DNA of 64,000 nt from Scatophagus argus (lineage: Eukaryota > Chordata > Actinopteri > Scatophagidae), in assembly GCF_020382885.2 (NCBI RefSeq), contig NC_058506.1, positions 20,324,818 to 20,388,817 of the forward strand. Reading direction: 5' to 3'. Positions 35,501 to 47,483 of this stretch are shown piece after piece (the stretch's first letter is position 1; the number at the start of each line of letters is the position of its first letter). A model generated the notes under the pieces. The model had not been told where the DNA came from. It worked only from the letters and a program-made list of their open reading frames with translations, and searched no databases. Both the position numbers and the translations under genes were made by a program.

Positions 35501-38500
35501 TGGCATTAGAAGGAACGAGAGATCCAAACACAGCTGGCAAAAACAAGCAACACAGGAAGAAAACGCTGCTCACCATCTGTTCCTGTGTGCTCCTCTTAGC
35601 CTCACTGAAGGCCTGCTGTAGTGTGCTGAGCAGCGTCTCCGACTCCTGGACTCTTTGCAGGAGGGCGGACACCTGCAAGACAGAAATAAAAGCATGAATA
35701 AGTCTTTTGATTATAGTTTAAAGTATCGATTACGCATTTAATAAAATAAAGAGTAGAGTTCACAGCAGGGCGCATTAGGGTGGTCGTCTTATGCACCACA
35801 AAGATCATACGCTCATCAAAAGTCACACAGCTGCACTGACTTTTATTGTGATAGGCAGGTCCAAGGCCAGCTGACCTTCCTGTTGCAGACGTCATGCCGT
35901 CCTACAGTGTTTGGACGCCTAGAAACATGAGTTTGCCACAGCTGTGACTTCTGCCTGCAATGAACCTGGGACCTTATGAACTGAACTCACACATTTTTTA
36001 AAACAGCCTGTGGTCAAAAGAGTAAATGTTGACTATCTTGTGAAACCACAGAACCTGTGTGGTGCTCTCAGCTCCAAGTCCCTCACACAAAACCAGTCAA
36101 ACCGCCAACAAAACAACGACAGTGATGACAAATTATTCCTGTCATCGGTAAGACAAACTTCCCCTGCCAAGCATTTATAAGCAGCATATGGTCATAAATA
36201 ATAACAATATAGTATATAATAATAATAATTAAGGATTTTAACATAATCTGATGTAGCTGTGGGTAGGTTTAATTTACACACTGTTATAACTTAACTCCTA
36301 TAAAGACATTTTTCATGTAACATTAAGTCTTTGGCACTGACATTCATTATCGGTTTCCACAAAAGACGGAGTTTTAACTAAACTGTAGTGCATTACAATT
36401 AAGTGTGTACAATTGAGACGTCAAGTTAAAAGTGCTTTTGTGTATGCAGATGTTGGAGGTGATCTGCTTTGCTGGAGCCTCGTGGGGCTTTCAAGGGACA
36501 GATGAGAATAAGGAAAAAGCCGATAACACAGACTTGCAGAGGTCGTGTTAGTGTGTTGGTTGGGACTGTTGTCAAATTCATCAGCTTCCCCTTACTACAG
36601 TGCTAATGCACTCTTATTCTCTCACAGAAAAAGGGGAACTACAAGTGTCAACAAACACCAGCACTGATCTGTCAAAGTCAATGAGATTAACGCTAAATCC
36701 ACAGTTTTGATATTAATGACATTGCAAAAACAGTAAGCAAAGCTGCATTTACTTTTACCCAACTGTGTTCACTGCATTAGCATCTATTTTGATAACCAAT
36801 TTCACCGATTTCATCTTCTCACATGTGAAACTTTGGTACGTTATCTTCTTATGACTTATGTGACAGTAAAGTGAACATCATTAAATTTGGGACTGTTAGT
36901 CAGACAAAACAAGACGGGGACGGGGACAATCATCATCTTGGACTTTTTGTTGTAATTGTAACCGGCATTTTTAAACCAAACTGCTGATCAATCAATCGAG
37001 AAAACAACAAGCAGGTCAGTTAATAATGATAATAACTGTCAGCTGCAGCTGCATTTACATGGAATAATAAAATCATTACTGCCAAAAACTGGCAGGTAGC
37101 TAGGCGTCATGACAACCCTGTCAATGATTGTCTTTTGTGGTCACAGTGGTGTGAAAACAAAGCAACTCTCTTATACAATAAAGCTCCTTGAATCCTTGAA
37201 TATGAGCAGTTTACGATTCTGCTCTGCCACATCTGCTCATCATCACACCCACTGGCCCACCGAATAAGAAAACGTGACGCTTCAGCCCCTAGTTTAGTCA
37301 GCCCAGTTGGAACGAGGATGAGTCATGCGCCTGTTGTCCTGTTAACCTGCTGCTGAGCGAGAGGATGGACTCACTCTCTTTTGAGTGTTTGTGTTGCGCT
37401 TTCTTGTGTCGACTGGCCTTCAGCGGGTCACCGTCACTCTCTGTGACTTTAAACGCACACAAACTGTCTGGAATACTGAAATGTAAAGTGTTAGTTTGAC
37501 ATGCACAAAAGCACCTTCGTGTTGCTACTGAAATTAAAGACTGCAGAGCGGACACACGCCTGCTGCCTTCAGGTCAAAGGGAGGTAATCAGCGTAACTGT
37601 CAGAGGTTCTGGGCTGAAACATTTTCACGTTGGAGCAATGTTTTCAACTGTCAGAATCTGCTGCTTCTTTGTCAGAAATGATAGCAAACTGAACATCTTT
37701 GTGCTTTAGACTGATGTCAACTTAAGCTCTGACTTGCTACAGTGGGATTTTTTTTCACCATTTTCTGACATTTTTAAACAACTAATAAAAGGTAATAATC
37801 AGTGAGAAAAGCAAACATTACTTGCATGCCTTCAACTGGAATAAAAACTGAATTTTTAATGTCATTTCATTGATAATAACTGGTGACAGAATGCACAACA
37901 GAGTTCACAGATGACCAGAATACCAAACCAGTGCAGAACCTCACTGCGTTGGTGCAAAGCTGCTCTTTGGTTGATGCACCTGCACGTGGATGGCGGCAGA
38001 TTTTCTCGTACATTCTTTGATCACAACCCGAAAGTATGACAGTATGAGTCGGCTCCTGCTCTCCCTCAGAGGTTTCAGAGATGACTGATGGGGGGGATGG
38101 GGAGACTTCTTTTAACTGCAGAGCCTAACCCGACAATCATCACATTTTTCAGTATAAAACAATGATTGTTGTCTGTACATCCATGCATACACGGCAATGC
38201 TGCCAATTTGTCAAAATGCTGACAAATTTAGGTTAAAAAATTAGGGCTTAAGTTGCAGGTCACATCCTAACTCACTGAATTCTTGGTAATAACATTCCTG
38301 TGTACACCCCCCAAAGTACTGGGCACTTCAGAAAGCTCATGGGGAACACATCACGCAGAAACCACACATCTGAAAGGATTGAAGCCAACATAATCATTTC
38401 CTTTTCGCTGTGTAGAAGTTATTATCGTCCATACCTTAGCAGCGGTTTCCTCATTGCCAACTTTGACCGAATCTTCTAGATTCTGTTTCTCAGTCATCGT

Positions 38501-40466
38501 CCTCTCCAGCTGATCGTTGGCCTGACGTAGCATCACCTGCAGTTTCTTCACCTGGAAGACAGTGTGATAATCAACATTTTCAAACCCATTAAGATAATTC
38601 GAAAAACATAAATGGTTTGGTGTCAGCGGACATCCTCGGAGTAAAAGCTGGCAGCAAAGAGACCAACCTGATCTCGTGTCTCGGCCTCTTGTCCCTGGAT
38701 GGCCTGCAGCTGCTTCTCGTAGTTGGAGCACATGTCACAACGTCGGCCGAGCTTCCTGCCAGCGTTTTTCACCTGATGAAGGACCAACGACAAAACTATA
38801 ACACCTTGTGCTGTACTTAACCAAACCATTAAAACTTGTGAAGGCCTCGGTGCTGCACCTCTTGCTGCAGAAGGTTCCACTCGCTGTCGCTGACGAGTCT
38901 GTAGCCTACAGGCGGTAAGAAGGCGGTGTCAGGAGCGTGGGAGATGCTGGACAGCAGCGACGCCGTCTTCTCCTGCTCAGGTGTCATGGCCTTGATGGCC
39001 TTCTCCTGGTCTTTAGTAAGCAGGAAGTGACTCGCCGTCAGCTTGATGGAGCTGATGGACGACGTTTCACCAAAACTGCTGTCTGTTACCCCACAGTCGG
39101 CCCCCACCAAGGGCCCAAAGTCCGACTCGTCCAAGTGGCTGGCCGACTTGGCTTTGTGGTTGTGGCCGCCGAGTCCCTGCTGGACGGACAGCGAGGAGCC
39201 GAGGCTGTCTGTCGACTGAACTCTCCGCAGGTTTTCCTTGTAGGGGTCCGAGGGGCCCCCGGCCACCACCTCAGTGTCTAAAGAGTGCATGGAGCCGTGG
39301 CCGCTGTGGTTGGCGTGGGGCTAAAACAGAAAAGCAAATAAGCCTCCTGAGAAATTATGTAAAAAAAAAACAAACAAAAACAAAACAAGGCTTTTTCTAT
39401 AATGTCAGGAAAACAAAACCGATAGAACTTCATTCCATATTTCATTAATGTTGATGAGACAAATTAAAAGCAAATGGGATGTTTTTTCAAGCTGTGCAGA
39501 AGCTGTAATTTTTCATGAATCTTCTATGTTGTATTAAAGAGGAGTTGTTACTGATCAGCAATGCTTCTGAGACTCATGAAACATGAGACAAAATAATTTG
39601 TCACATTTACTGTTACCAAGAGCAAACAAATTAAACATTTTATCTTGAAATCTGCTTTAGTATATGCACGATTTGTATGAAATTCCTGCTGCTGTAATGC
39701 AAACACAAAACAGAAAAGGGCTGTTTTCACCAGTCACAGTGGTGACAGTTTATTGCTGGTAGAAGCACAACATACAAAGACATAAGTGAAGGTGCCATGT
39801 TTCCCGTTCGAGGATCACATTACTCAATGGGAATACAATATGACGTAAGACGATAATGGCCTGCTCAGTTCTCCCTGGGGGACGTATCGCGTTACATGAT
39901 GCTCCTACCTCCTCGACGCTTTGGAGGAATAAATCCTCCAAAGGCTCGGTGTTGTCTCCCACATCCTCCTCGTGCTGCTCCTTCACTTGGCTCAGCCTCT
40001 CTTTTTCATCCTCCTCCTTGGATGGAGAAAGAAAAAAGGTTTAATCAGAGTTTATCACAAATGTATCTGTTAAATACATTCAACTTTATTTTTTTGTAGG
40101 TTTATTACTGAGGTTGTAGTTTGCAGTGGTGTTATGTGCATAGTAGGATTTTAGATAGTTGGAAGTGAATGTACAGCACAATAACATCCTACCCAAACTG
40201 ACCACACAGCCAACTGACAGTTACCTCCAGACAAGCAAACCTGCCATCTCATCTCTGGATGATCTTTCCTCCCCTCCATTCACACGGCAGCTCAACTGAG
40301 TCATTTTGTCATTGCTAAGAAGATTACATGTCTCAGTCTGAAACATGGAACTAAATTACCTGTCAAAGCAGTGGCTCAGTCTGCTGACTGAACACTGAAA
40401 AACTCACATACTTCCAGGAAATCACCCCCAAACAGAGTAAACTGAAGTGAAACTCAGGCTGTGTGA

Positions 40467-40521
<55 letters not shown>

Positions 40522-43500
40522 CCTGGTCTTTCTTCTTCATCTCCTCCACCTGGCGGAGCTGTTCTGACGACAGCACGCTCTCTATCCTCTGCATGTCCCT
40601 CATGAGGAGCCGCTGGGACTCGAGGAACTGGTCGTTGGCTCTCTGCCACGTGTGTTTCAGCTGGTTGTGCTGCTGTCGCTCCAACTCCAGCTTGTGACAG
40701 ACTGAGACACCAAACGGCAGCCAGAGAGGCAGGCAGACAGGCAGACAGACAGACAGGGAGACAGAGAAAGGGTTTAGGTTGTTCTGCACTCATAGGAAGG
40801 TTTTTGTCCCAGAAACACTAACACAGCACTGACTGTAAATCTGTCTGCAGTTTGGAAGGGATCAGCTTTCACACATACAAACATTACAACATCAAGTCCA
40901 TTCTTGAGGCAGCTCCACTTGGATCCAACTCGTCATGACTTATTTTATTTATCAAAGGCTTTTAATTCCAAAGTACGACAAAGTACCATCGTGGAGCTCT
41001 TTCCGTAGTTTCTCTGCATCTTCCTGCAGGACAGACTTCTGAGTGTTCAACACGGCCACATACATCTCCAGGTCCGTGCGACACGACTTCTCCGCTTCGA
41101 GAACGTGATTGAGTTCCTTAACCTGTAAAACAAAATGAGAAACACGCAGCTCGAGCTTTACTTTAGAAACTCTCAGGAGGTTTGTCCTGAAAGGCTGCTG
41201 TTCTGTGGTGGGCAGAGCGTCAGAAACAGCTCGATGACCTCTAAAATACATTAAAGAATAACTTTAATCTTTCCTATTTTGTGCTTCTAAAGAAATAAAA
41301 TGTGTAACGCTTTTTATTACCAAAGAGAATTAAATTTAACACCTGTTTCACAGTTGTAAGAGCCAAAGGATGAAGAAGCAGGCAAGATCACATTTGCATA
41401 AATTTACTGACATTTACGTCACATTTTTGTCGGGTCTTCTAATAACGTAACTAAATTAATTTCAGTTTTTAATTGTGACTAATATGTAAACCTTTCACAA
41501 GATCAGAGATCCAGAACAATGCCAGCAAAATGCTCCAACATGAGTAAAGCCAATAAAAACCTGAATAATTCAAGAGCCTGTTATATATCTCAATTAAAAC
41601 AGCATGTGTTCAGGACATACTTTAAGTTCTGAATGTCTGAAGCAGTTGAAAGGCTTTTTACTTCTACTTCTTTTTCCAAATTCAGTTAACTTAGAAAGAG
41701 CAGCTGGCAGTCCTGGTCAGTATCACGCTGAGTTAACATCACGTTAGCTCCACGTTTTTCCCTGCTGAATCGTTGTTTTAGTGCTGACTAACCTTCGAGG
41801 CCTCCAGTTCCTTCACCCTGTCCTCGGCTGTAGTCAGCTTGGCCTTCAGGGCTGCAATCTCCTGCTCCATGGGCATCACCACCGAGCGCAGCTTCTCAGC
41901 ATCCTCCTGGGCCTTTAGAAGATTTTGCACTCTCTTTAAAAATATATGCATGTATACAGCTACACAAGATACAGCTATTTTATATGCTTCATTTCTTTTT
42001 ATAGCCTCAAAAACATGACACAGCTTTCACAGAGAAACTACTTTTTGTCTCCATCTCTGTCATGATTCTTCATTCACATGTCAAAAATCATTCTGAGTAT
42101 CTAAATACCAAAGTGTCTCTTTTCCCGTAAAACATTACTGATTACTGATCCTTAACATAAGCGCCAACAGTATGATGGTGGAGTCCACTGTGTCAGATTT
42201 CATACATGAAATACACGCATACAGCAGAGAAGGCAAAAGTCCTTATTTAAGACAGAAAATAAAAGCGTACTTTTTTCATTTCGTCCTCCAGGTTTTCTTC
42301 CTCCTGGCCCTCTGTGAGGCGCCGTCGCAGCTCCCCCAGTTCCCTCTCCACTGCCTCCCGGTACTGGTTCCACTGGACTCGCTCCTGCTCCAGGCGCTGG
42401 TGGAACTGGGCCTCATACTCGCACACTGTTTCTGTGGGATGAGAGACGACGCAAGCTGATAAAAAAATGTATTTTTTAAAAGAGACATTATTTTGCTAGT
42501 AGGGGAGCAATGCCTTTCTTTTTGAGATATATTGTATAATTATAATTTAAGCACTGGTGTTCTGAGTGGTGCTTCCAGTGCTTTACAAATGTGTCATTGC
42601 CACTTGAATTGAGTACTGTCCTGTGAAACCCATTTTATTATTATTATTTTTTTAATTATTAATTTTTTTTTTCTATATTTAATAACACGTTCTGATTTGA
42701 GAGCTTTTCACAGCTCTGTTTACCTTTCATGATGGCCTGCAGCGAGGCCACCTCCTCCTGCCACTGGCTGCGGACCTGATCGATAGCTTCTTGTTTGGTG
42801 TTTTCCGACACCGTGGCCACCGCCTTGATGGTCTCGATCTCGGACCGGGCCTGAGCCAACTGGTCCTGGACGGAGCTCAGCTCCACCTGGGCGCCCTCCA
42901 GCGCCTTGTTCTGCTTCTTTAGCTCCTCTGGGGAGGAACGAGATGGTTTGCAGGTGCCGTGATTGACGGAGAAGGATGCAAATGTGCAAGAACAGAAAGC
43001 AGAAGTACGAGGCACATGAGAGCCAGAAGTGCAGTATGGTGAGAGCGAGATAAAGAAAGCTAAACAATGCTGCAGTATTAAGTTATTGCATAGTTGAGTG
43101 TTTGAAATGGAGATTTCCTTCCTCACCAAGACATTATTACCCATCTGAGCCCTCACATTATTTATTTATCAAGCAAAGGAAGATAAAATGCGCACACTTC
43201 CAGTGAGTTTGCAGGGTTATGAGATCCATACCTTCCTTGGACAGGTAGAGCTCTTTGAACTTGGCTCGCTTCTGGTTGAACTCGGCCTCCATTTGCTGCT
43301 TGAGTTTGATGAACTCAGCCCTCTCCTGCTCCAGAGCTGCCACCCGCTGCTGGAGCCCCTCTGGACAACGAAGGACAAAAACCACCATAGGCAGGGCTGC
43401 AATTAATCAGCTGCTGGGAATGGCCCTAATTTTAACAGTGACTGCTTGCAGAGTAAATGATGATTCTAGTTATTCTAGTTTAGTCTTGCAGGGTCCAGAC

Positions 43501-45606
43501 TCCAGCAGGCTAGGAACCACAGCATCACCTTCATTTACTTGGGCATAAACATTCCACAGAGGACATACTTTTGCAAAATGTAAACCACAGTCAGGCATTT
43601 TAAACACACACCCAGCTAGTCACACAATATCATTTGTTATTCTCAACAGACATCAGGTGACTTCATCTTCTCAAACAAATACTTTCAGAAAAATTTCAAG
43701 AAAAAAACGTATGTGTTCATAAAACATGACTTTATTCTGTGGTAAGCTTTTGATTTTCTTCTACTAATCCAAAGCCCAAACCGATGAACAAAACTCTTGC
43801 AAACTGGCGTGAAGTCACAGGGCTTTCCTACACGTGGCGTCCCATTTATTTCCTCTCTCATTTGAAAGACAGGGCCGAGGAGAGAGACAATGATATCCTC
43901 AAACACAGACAGACGAATGGAAACTCTTACAAAACAAGCAGCACGGTGGTTCAGCACAACTCCACCACCATCATGTGACAGGTGATCAAACTCCAAACCA
44001 GAAATTCCATTCCAGGCGTAACATATATTCATGTGAGTGCTTGGTAAATTTTAGCATGCAGTATACTAAGTCCTTCTGCACTGTCTCAATTTTAACTCAA
44101 AACATGAGCCTGTTGACCTGTCAAACTGTCTGTGTTGGAGTTTAAAACAGAGTCATTCAGTTCAGGAATGTGAAAAGATCACATGAGTCTCTATATAAGA
44201 AAAAGCCAGTCATTAACCAACAGTCAACACTAATTCACCAAAATGCAAACATGAATGAAACTCAGTCTCAACGTACTTTCCGGCTGTCGCACGGATGTGA
44301 CAGCACCCACAATCATTATGCTGAACCAACAATGAACACAGGCTTTACATATAATGAGGTACAGTAACATAACATGTAAACAGTCAATGTAGACGTTGTA
44401 GTAGAAATCATGCTTATTGACAGTGGATCACAAACTGACTTTAGCTGAGAAATTATAGCACTATCAGTACACGCAATAAAAGGAAAAATTCCACGCTATA
44501 AGCCTGACGTTTGCTGCATCATCAAGCCATAAAAAAGACAAACACTTGGTTGGGGCTCGTTCAAAAGGAGGAATTTTACATGACATGAAACAGAAAAAAA
44601 TGTCTAAACCGGAGATGACAGGGTGCTTTGTATGACTGTAGCAGTCCTGAAAAAGACACTGACAAATCACATTATTTTGTGATTCTTCCATGTTTCCACA
44701 ACAGTGCACGATGAAAATGGGATCTTACTTCACGACCACTGATACATTTGGCAACAGCTTTCCCACAAAAATACTGAATGTAAAGCCAGATATTTGCATG
44801 CTAAGTGAAATAATGACTTTTATACATTTACACCTCCTACAGTTTTGCTTTCTGCCATCAAAATGCCAAACATCACCTATATTTCTCGGTACAAACCGTA
44901 GCAGTAACTGATGACTACCAAACCTGAGACTGTTATATGGTAGGTGTGACTGTTCTGCAAAACATAATCCTACGAGATTAAAATCGCACTCAGTTAAAGC
45001 TGCAGTACAGATTCCCTGTAGGACCACAGGTTGGTCCCCGGACCCCTGTTTGAGAAACAGAGGGAGAAACCTGCAGGATCAACCTCCCGTATTGTGGTCC
45101 AACCCCCGGGTATGCAAGCCATACACATCACACTGTAATGGACTGATAAGAGCCATATGATCCTGACAAGGATGAGCCAGGCTAACAGAGACCAGTGCCG
45201 ACCTTTAGATCAAATTAGAAAGACTAGCTCAAGCTACGAGCTAACCGGCTAGGTAGTAGTGCGAATAGTAAGCTAAAGAAAAAACAACGTTAGCTTACTA
45301 GGATGCAATAGCACATATGTGCTAACGTCATTCAGCAGTATAATGCTTTAGTGACTTCCCACAAATTGGCTAAAGTTCACAATCGTAAATGCACCAACTG
45401 CGTAGTGTTAAATGATCAATATAAACCGGTGACAGCCAGTGACACGTCGCCTTGATGATGCTAACTAGCTAATGTTGTCAAGGATGCAGAGGCCGCTTGT
45501 TTCGGTACTCCCAGCCCTCAACACTCCCACCACAAAACTCCACAAACACAAGAACTTTACCGTCATGTTGGGACGACAGAGGGGGTCCCGAGGCCTGCTC
45601 GGCCAT
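29470..45606 (-). CDS. rabep1: Rabaptin-5, Rab GTPase-binding effector 1, 18 coding exons
   Basis: Coiled-coil partner of the Rab5 exchange factor Rabex-5, acting in early endosome fusion and recycling. Exons: 45561-45606, 43232-43360, 42724-42927, 42271-42431, 41793-41912, 40987-41122, 40523-40701, 39909-40016, 38859-39320, 38668-38772, 38435-38551, 35574-35672, 34526-34666, 32375-32564, 31584-31639, 31073-31171, 30524-30640, 29470-29571. All phases agree; 856 aa (human 862). Conserved landmarks: FNQKRAKFKELYL and the ATVSENTKQEAID coiled coil, MYVAVLNTQKSVLQEDAEKL, the Ser/Thr-rich linker, DESDFGPLVGAD (GAE-domain ligand FGPLV, Phe429), AIKAMTPEQE, KLGRRCDMCSNYEKQL, LKAEILFLKEQIQAEQC and the Rab5-binding C terminus ending TDINQLPET. 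The apoptotic caspase sites known in rabaptin-5, HSLD and DESD, are both present (Asp376, Asp428). rabep2 is excluded by this near-identity to RABEP1. Confidence 0.95.
31338..31373 (-). CDS. rabep1: Candidate 36-nt cassette exon of rabep1
   Basis: Bounded by CTTCTTTTAG and GTGAGA, phase 0 on both sides, open in the rabep1 frame. It would insert KILQEKFTHLPE between EKEK and LQSSLAEK in the C-terminal coiled coil. The human reference protein as I recall it has no such insert, so it is an optional or lineage-specific exon at best. Confidence 0.4.
32176..32187 (-). CDS. rabep1: Candidate 12-nt microexon of rabep1
   Basis: ACATCTTGGAAG is flanked by CATTCAG on the left and GTATGA on the right. 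The phase is 1 at both ends, so it inserts Asp-Ile-Leu-Glu between EEI and ASFSS without a frameshift. Upstream is a pyrimidine-rich tract of about 50 nt with a TGC word, a layout typical of neuronal microexons. Not proven; see findings. Confidence 0.55.
32375..32564 (-). CDS. rabep1: rabep1 exon 14
   Basis: From ELHGVVLRL to CKEEI plus one base; the previous exon ends in NTVE with a donor GTACGC. The conserved run is EEKLKAEILFLKEQIQ. The intron after it contains the 12-nt mini-exon candidate. Confidence 0.92.
33416..33840. repeat. Possible repeat insertion in a rabep1 intron
   Basis: The composition changes to a CpG- and GGG-rich stretch with words such as ACCATAGGGGGCGCTGTGG and TGCACCGAGAATAAACC, unlike the AT-rich intron around it. 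It holds open frames on both strands without recognisable motifs. No second copy in this window, so the repeat call is a guess. Confidence 0.3.
38859..39320 (-). CDS. rabep1: rabep1 linker exon with GAE-binding and caspase motifs
   Basis: The largest exon, 154 codons, phase 0 at both ends. It carries HSLD, the phosphorylation-prone RRVQSTDSLGS run, HLDESDFGPLV and TKDQEKAIKAMTPEQEKTASLLSS. Because it is frame-neutral, skipping it would remove the GGA/AP1 ear ligand and both caspase sites without a frameshift. Donor GTGCAG is weak; read-through would add VQHRGLH. Confidence 0.93.
40471..40518. repeat. (GT)24 microsatellite at a rabep1 splice donor
   Basis: Forty-eight bases of perfect GT, that is CA on the rabep1 sense strand, lying from position +5 of intron 7. 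Confidence 0.95.
40523..40701 (-). CDS. rabep1: rabep1 exon 7 (donor beside CA repeat)
   Basis: Encodes VCHKLELERQQHNQLKHTW through MKKKDQ. Its donor GTTCAC departs from consensus and runs straight into a 24-unit CA repeat on the sense strand beginning at intron position +5. Confidence 0.9.
45561..45606 (-). CDS. rabep1: rabep1 first coding exon
   Basis: Fifteen residues, MAEQASGPPLSSQHD, and one base; human starts MAQPGPASQPD. Donor GTAAAG. The frame upstream has another ATG 63 nt earlier, but only this start matches the family N terminus. The next exon joins in phase 1 to give EGLQQRVAALEQ. Confidence 0.85.
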
Positions 45607-46365
45607 GGTTTCTTGAGTTGAGTTAGAAACAATTACCAGGGAAGTGGGATAAGCGCTAGGAGTGTCCAAGAAAACAGGCTAACATCACAACTAGAGTTAA
45701 GCTAGCGAAGGGAAGGCGCTCGTTTTCCGGTTTAACTTTTAAAATAAAACGTATATCTCCACCGGTCGATGGTGCCTGTATTCGGTCTTTACGTTGGCCA
45801 CTTCAGAAACAAAGAGCATAACAAAGAATGAAACTTAAATAACAGTTTTCGAGTTTTGGTCACATTATTGTTGTCACAATGTCACGCCCTACTACTTTTT
45901 TCCACAAGTTACTAATTTGCGCTAGTATTGCGAAGGGAAACTGCCTATATCCTGTAACACTTTTACTAAATTTGGCTAACTTTCATAATTCCGGTGATAT
46001 CTTTCAAAGTAAAAGTAATTTATTTTTATTTCTTTCTTCAGAGAATTAGACAGTATGAAGTTCCGCATTCAGATTTAAATTAGATATAATTTTTTCATAC
46101 ATAAACTGCTTCATAAAAACACCTTTTAATCTAATTAAAGGCTAAATGGTAATAACGAAAGCCACCGTAACACGATGCCATTTAAGAGGAACTGAAAATA
46201 AAAAAGAGACTCGCAAATCAATTTTCTGCTCTTTTCCAACTTTGACATAAAAATTGTCACAAGATACTGACGTCGATGGAAAAAAACTGCTTTATATGGT
46301 AATCCTTAAATTCACAGAGGATTATCATCTCCCACAAAATGACCACAAATTTGATCAGAGCACAG

Positions 46366-46401
<36 letters not shown>

Positions 46402-46500
46402 CTGTAGTCACTGGAGCATGACAGAGGGTGGGTGGAGGTTTTAGTTTTTTGAACTAAGAAAATTAGAAACTGTCATGCAAATTTTAATGAATCGGCATCC
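45607..46500. promoter_or_regulatory. Shared divergent promoter region of rabep1 and scimp
   Basis: About 0.9 kb separates the rabep1 start codon from the probable scimp first exon, with transcription in opposite directions. It includes a (CA)n microsatellite at 46,370-46,399. I see no TATA box in a defining position. The head-to-head arrangement, as also recalled for human 17p13, suggests shared regulation, but that is inference. Confidence 0.45.
46370..46399. repeat. (CA)n microsatellite
   Basis: About 15 perfect CA units in the divergent promoter interval. Confidence 0.95.
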
Positions 46501-46581
46501 ACTATTAGCACACATTTACTGAGACTGTTGCGCCACTTTAAAGTGTGAAACTGTGAAGCAATCAACTGTTTTCTGAAAAAG
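46500..46581 (+). other. scimp: Candidate non-coding 5' exon of the scimp-like gene
   Basis: TTTTCTGAAAAAG is followed by GTAAGG, a strong donor, and the first coding exon has an acceptor-like TGTCAAGCAG directly before its ATG. The transcription start is not visible, so the left boundary is nominal. Confidence 0.35.
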
Positions 46582-47365
46582 GTAAGGCACATTCTCAGTA
46601 TTTGAACAGAAGCAGCTGACGCTGAACTTGGATTTAAAAATGAGTTTGGTCTATTAGCAAATTATTGATGTTAAAAATCATTGTGTCGTTGTTGTTAAAG
46701 ATAAGAGAACCAAAGGAGGATTTGGTACAAGTATATGGTATAACTACTTTAAGTTCATCCATGTGTAAAAAAATATGTCACAATATCCAGCAAGGCTTAA
46801 TTCTGAATCCACATTTGCTGAATTGCCTTTTCTTTCTTTTCTTTTTTTTTTTTGCTGTCTTCATGTTGGAAATTGGCAGGAAGTGGTTACAAGGAGAGGA
46901 TATGAAGCAAACAGATAATTAGAAAAAAAAACCAACACATCATTCTGGTCATAGAGATAAGGAAACATAAATGTATATATCTAGCAGGCAATATATACAA
47001 ACTGTCTCCCCTTTTTCAAGTTCATGCCAAGAGCAGGCGCAGGCACATCAGCTGAGCGACTACAAAAGCCATCACATTTTTTGTGACTGCTGCCTGTGCA
47101 GGAGGTGGACTTCTTCACAAGAACTAAAAATCCCTAGTGACTGTAAAGACGCTTCTTTGATTCTCAGAAGGCTAATGTAAATACCAAAATAACCTTAAGA
47201 CCCAGTCAACGCACAGAAAGGGGAAGTGGTGAATGTTCTTCTTTCCGATCCTCATTGCTGTGTATTGAAAAGCAGGGGCTCAGATGTTTTCCTGCTGTGA
47301 ACTTTTCGGCCACTTTAATGTGATTATTCTTTTCTCCTCGTTTGCCGTTTGTCGTGTCAAGCAGA

Positions 47366-47483
47366 ATGTCCACGAATCCTTGGCGCAGATATTTGTGGTT
47401 ATGGGTGATAGTCGGGATGATTCTTGCGTCTTTTGTGATCATCCTCATCTTCCTTCTCATCAACAAGTGCATCTCCAGAAAAG
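47366..47483 (+). CDS. scimp: scimp-like exon 1 (transmembrane segment)
   Basis: Encodes 39 residues: a tiny ectodomain, one hydrophobic helix (WVIVGMILASFVIILIFLLI) and NKCISRK. There is no signal peptide, so it is a leaderless type III protein like other transmembrane adaptors. Donor GTAGGC, phase 1. Confidence 0.82.

Noticed and set aside
47342..47365. TTG start eight codons before the scimp ATG
   Set aside because: The upstream codons overlap an acceptor-like AAGCAG and the ATG matches the internal start MSWWRN of human SCIMP.
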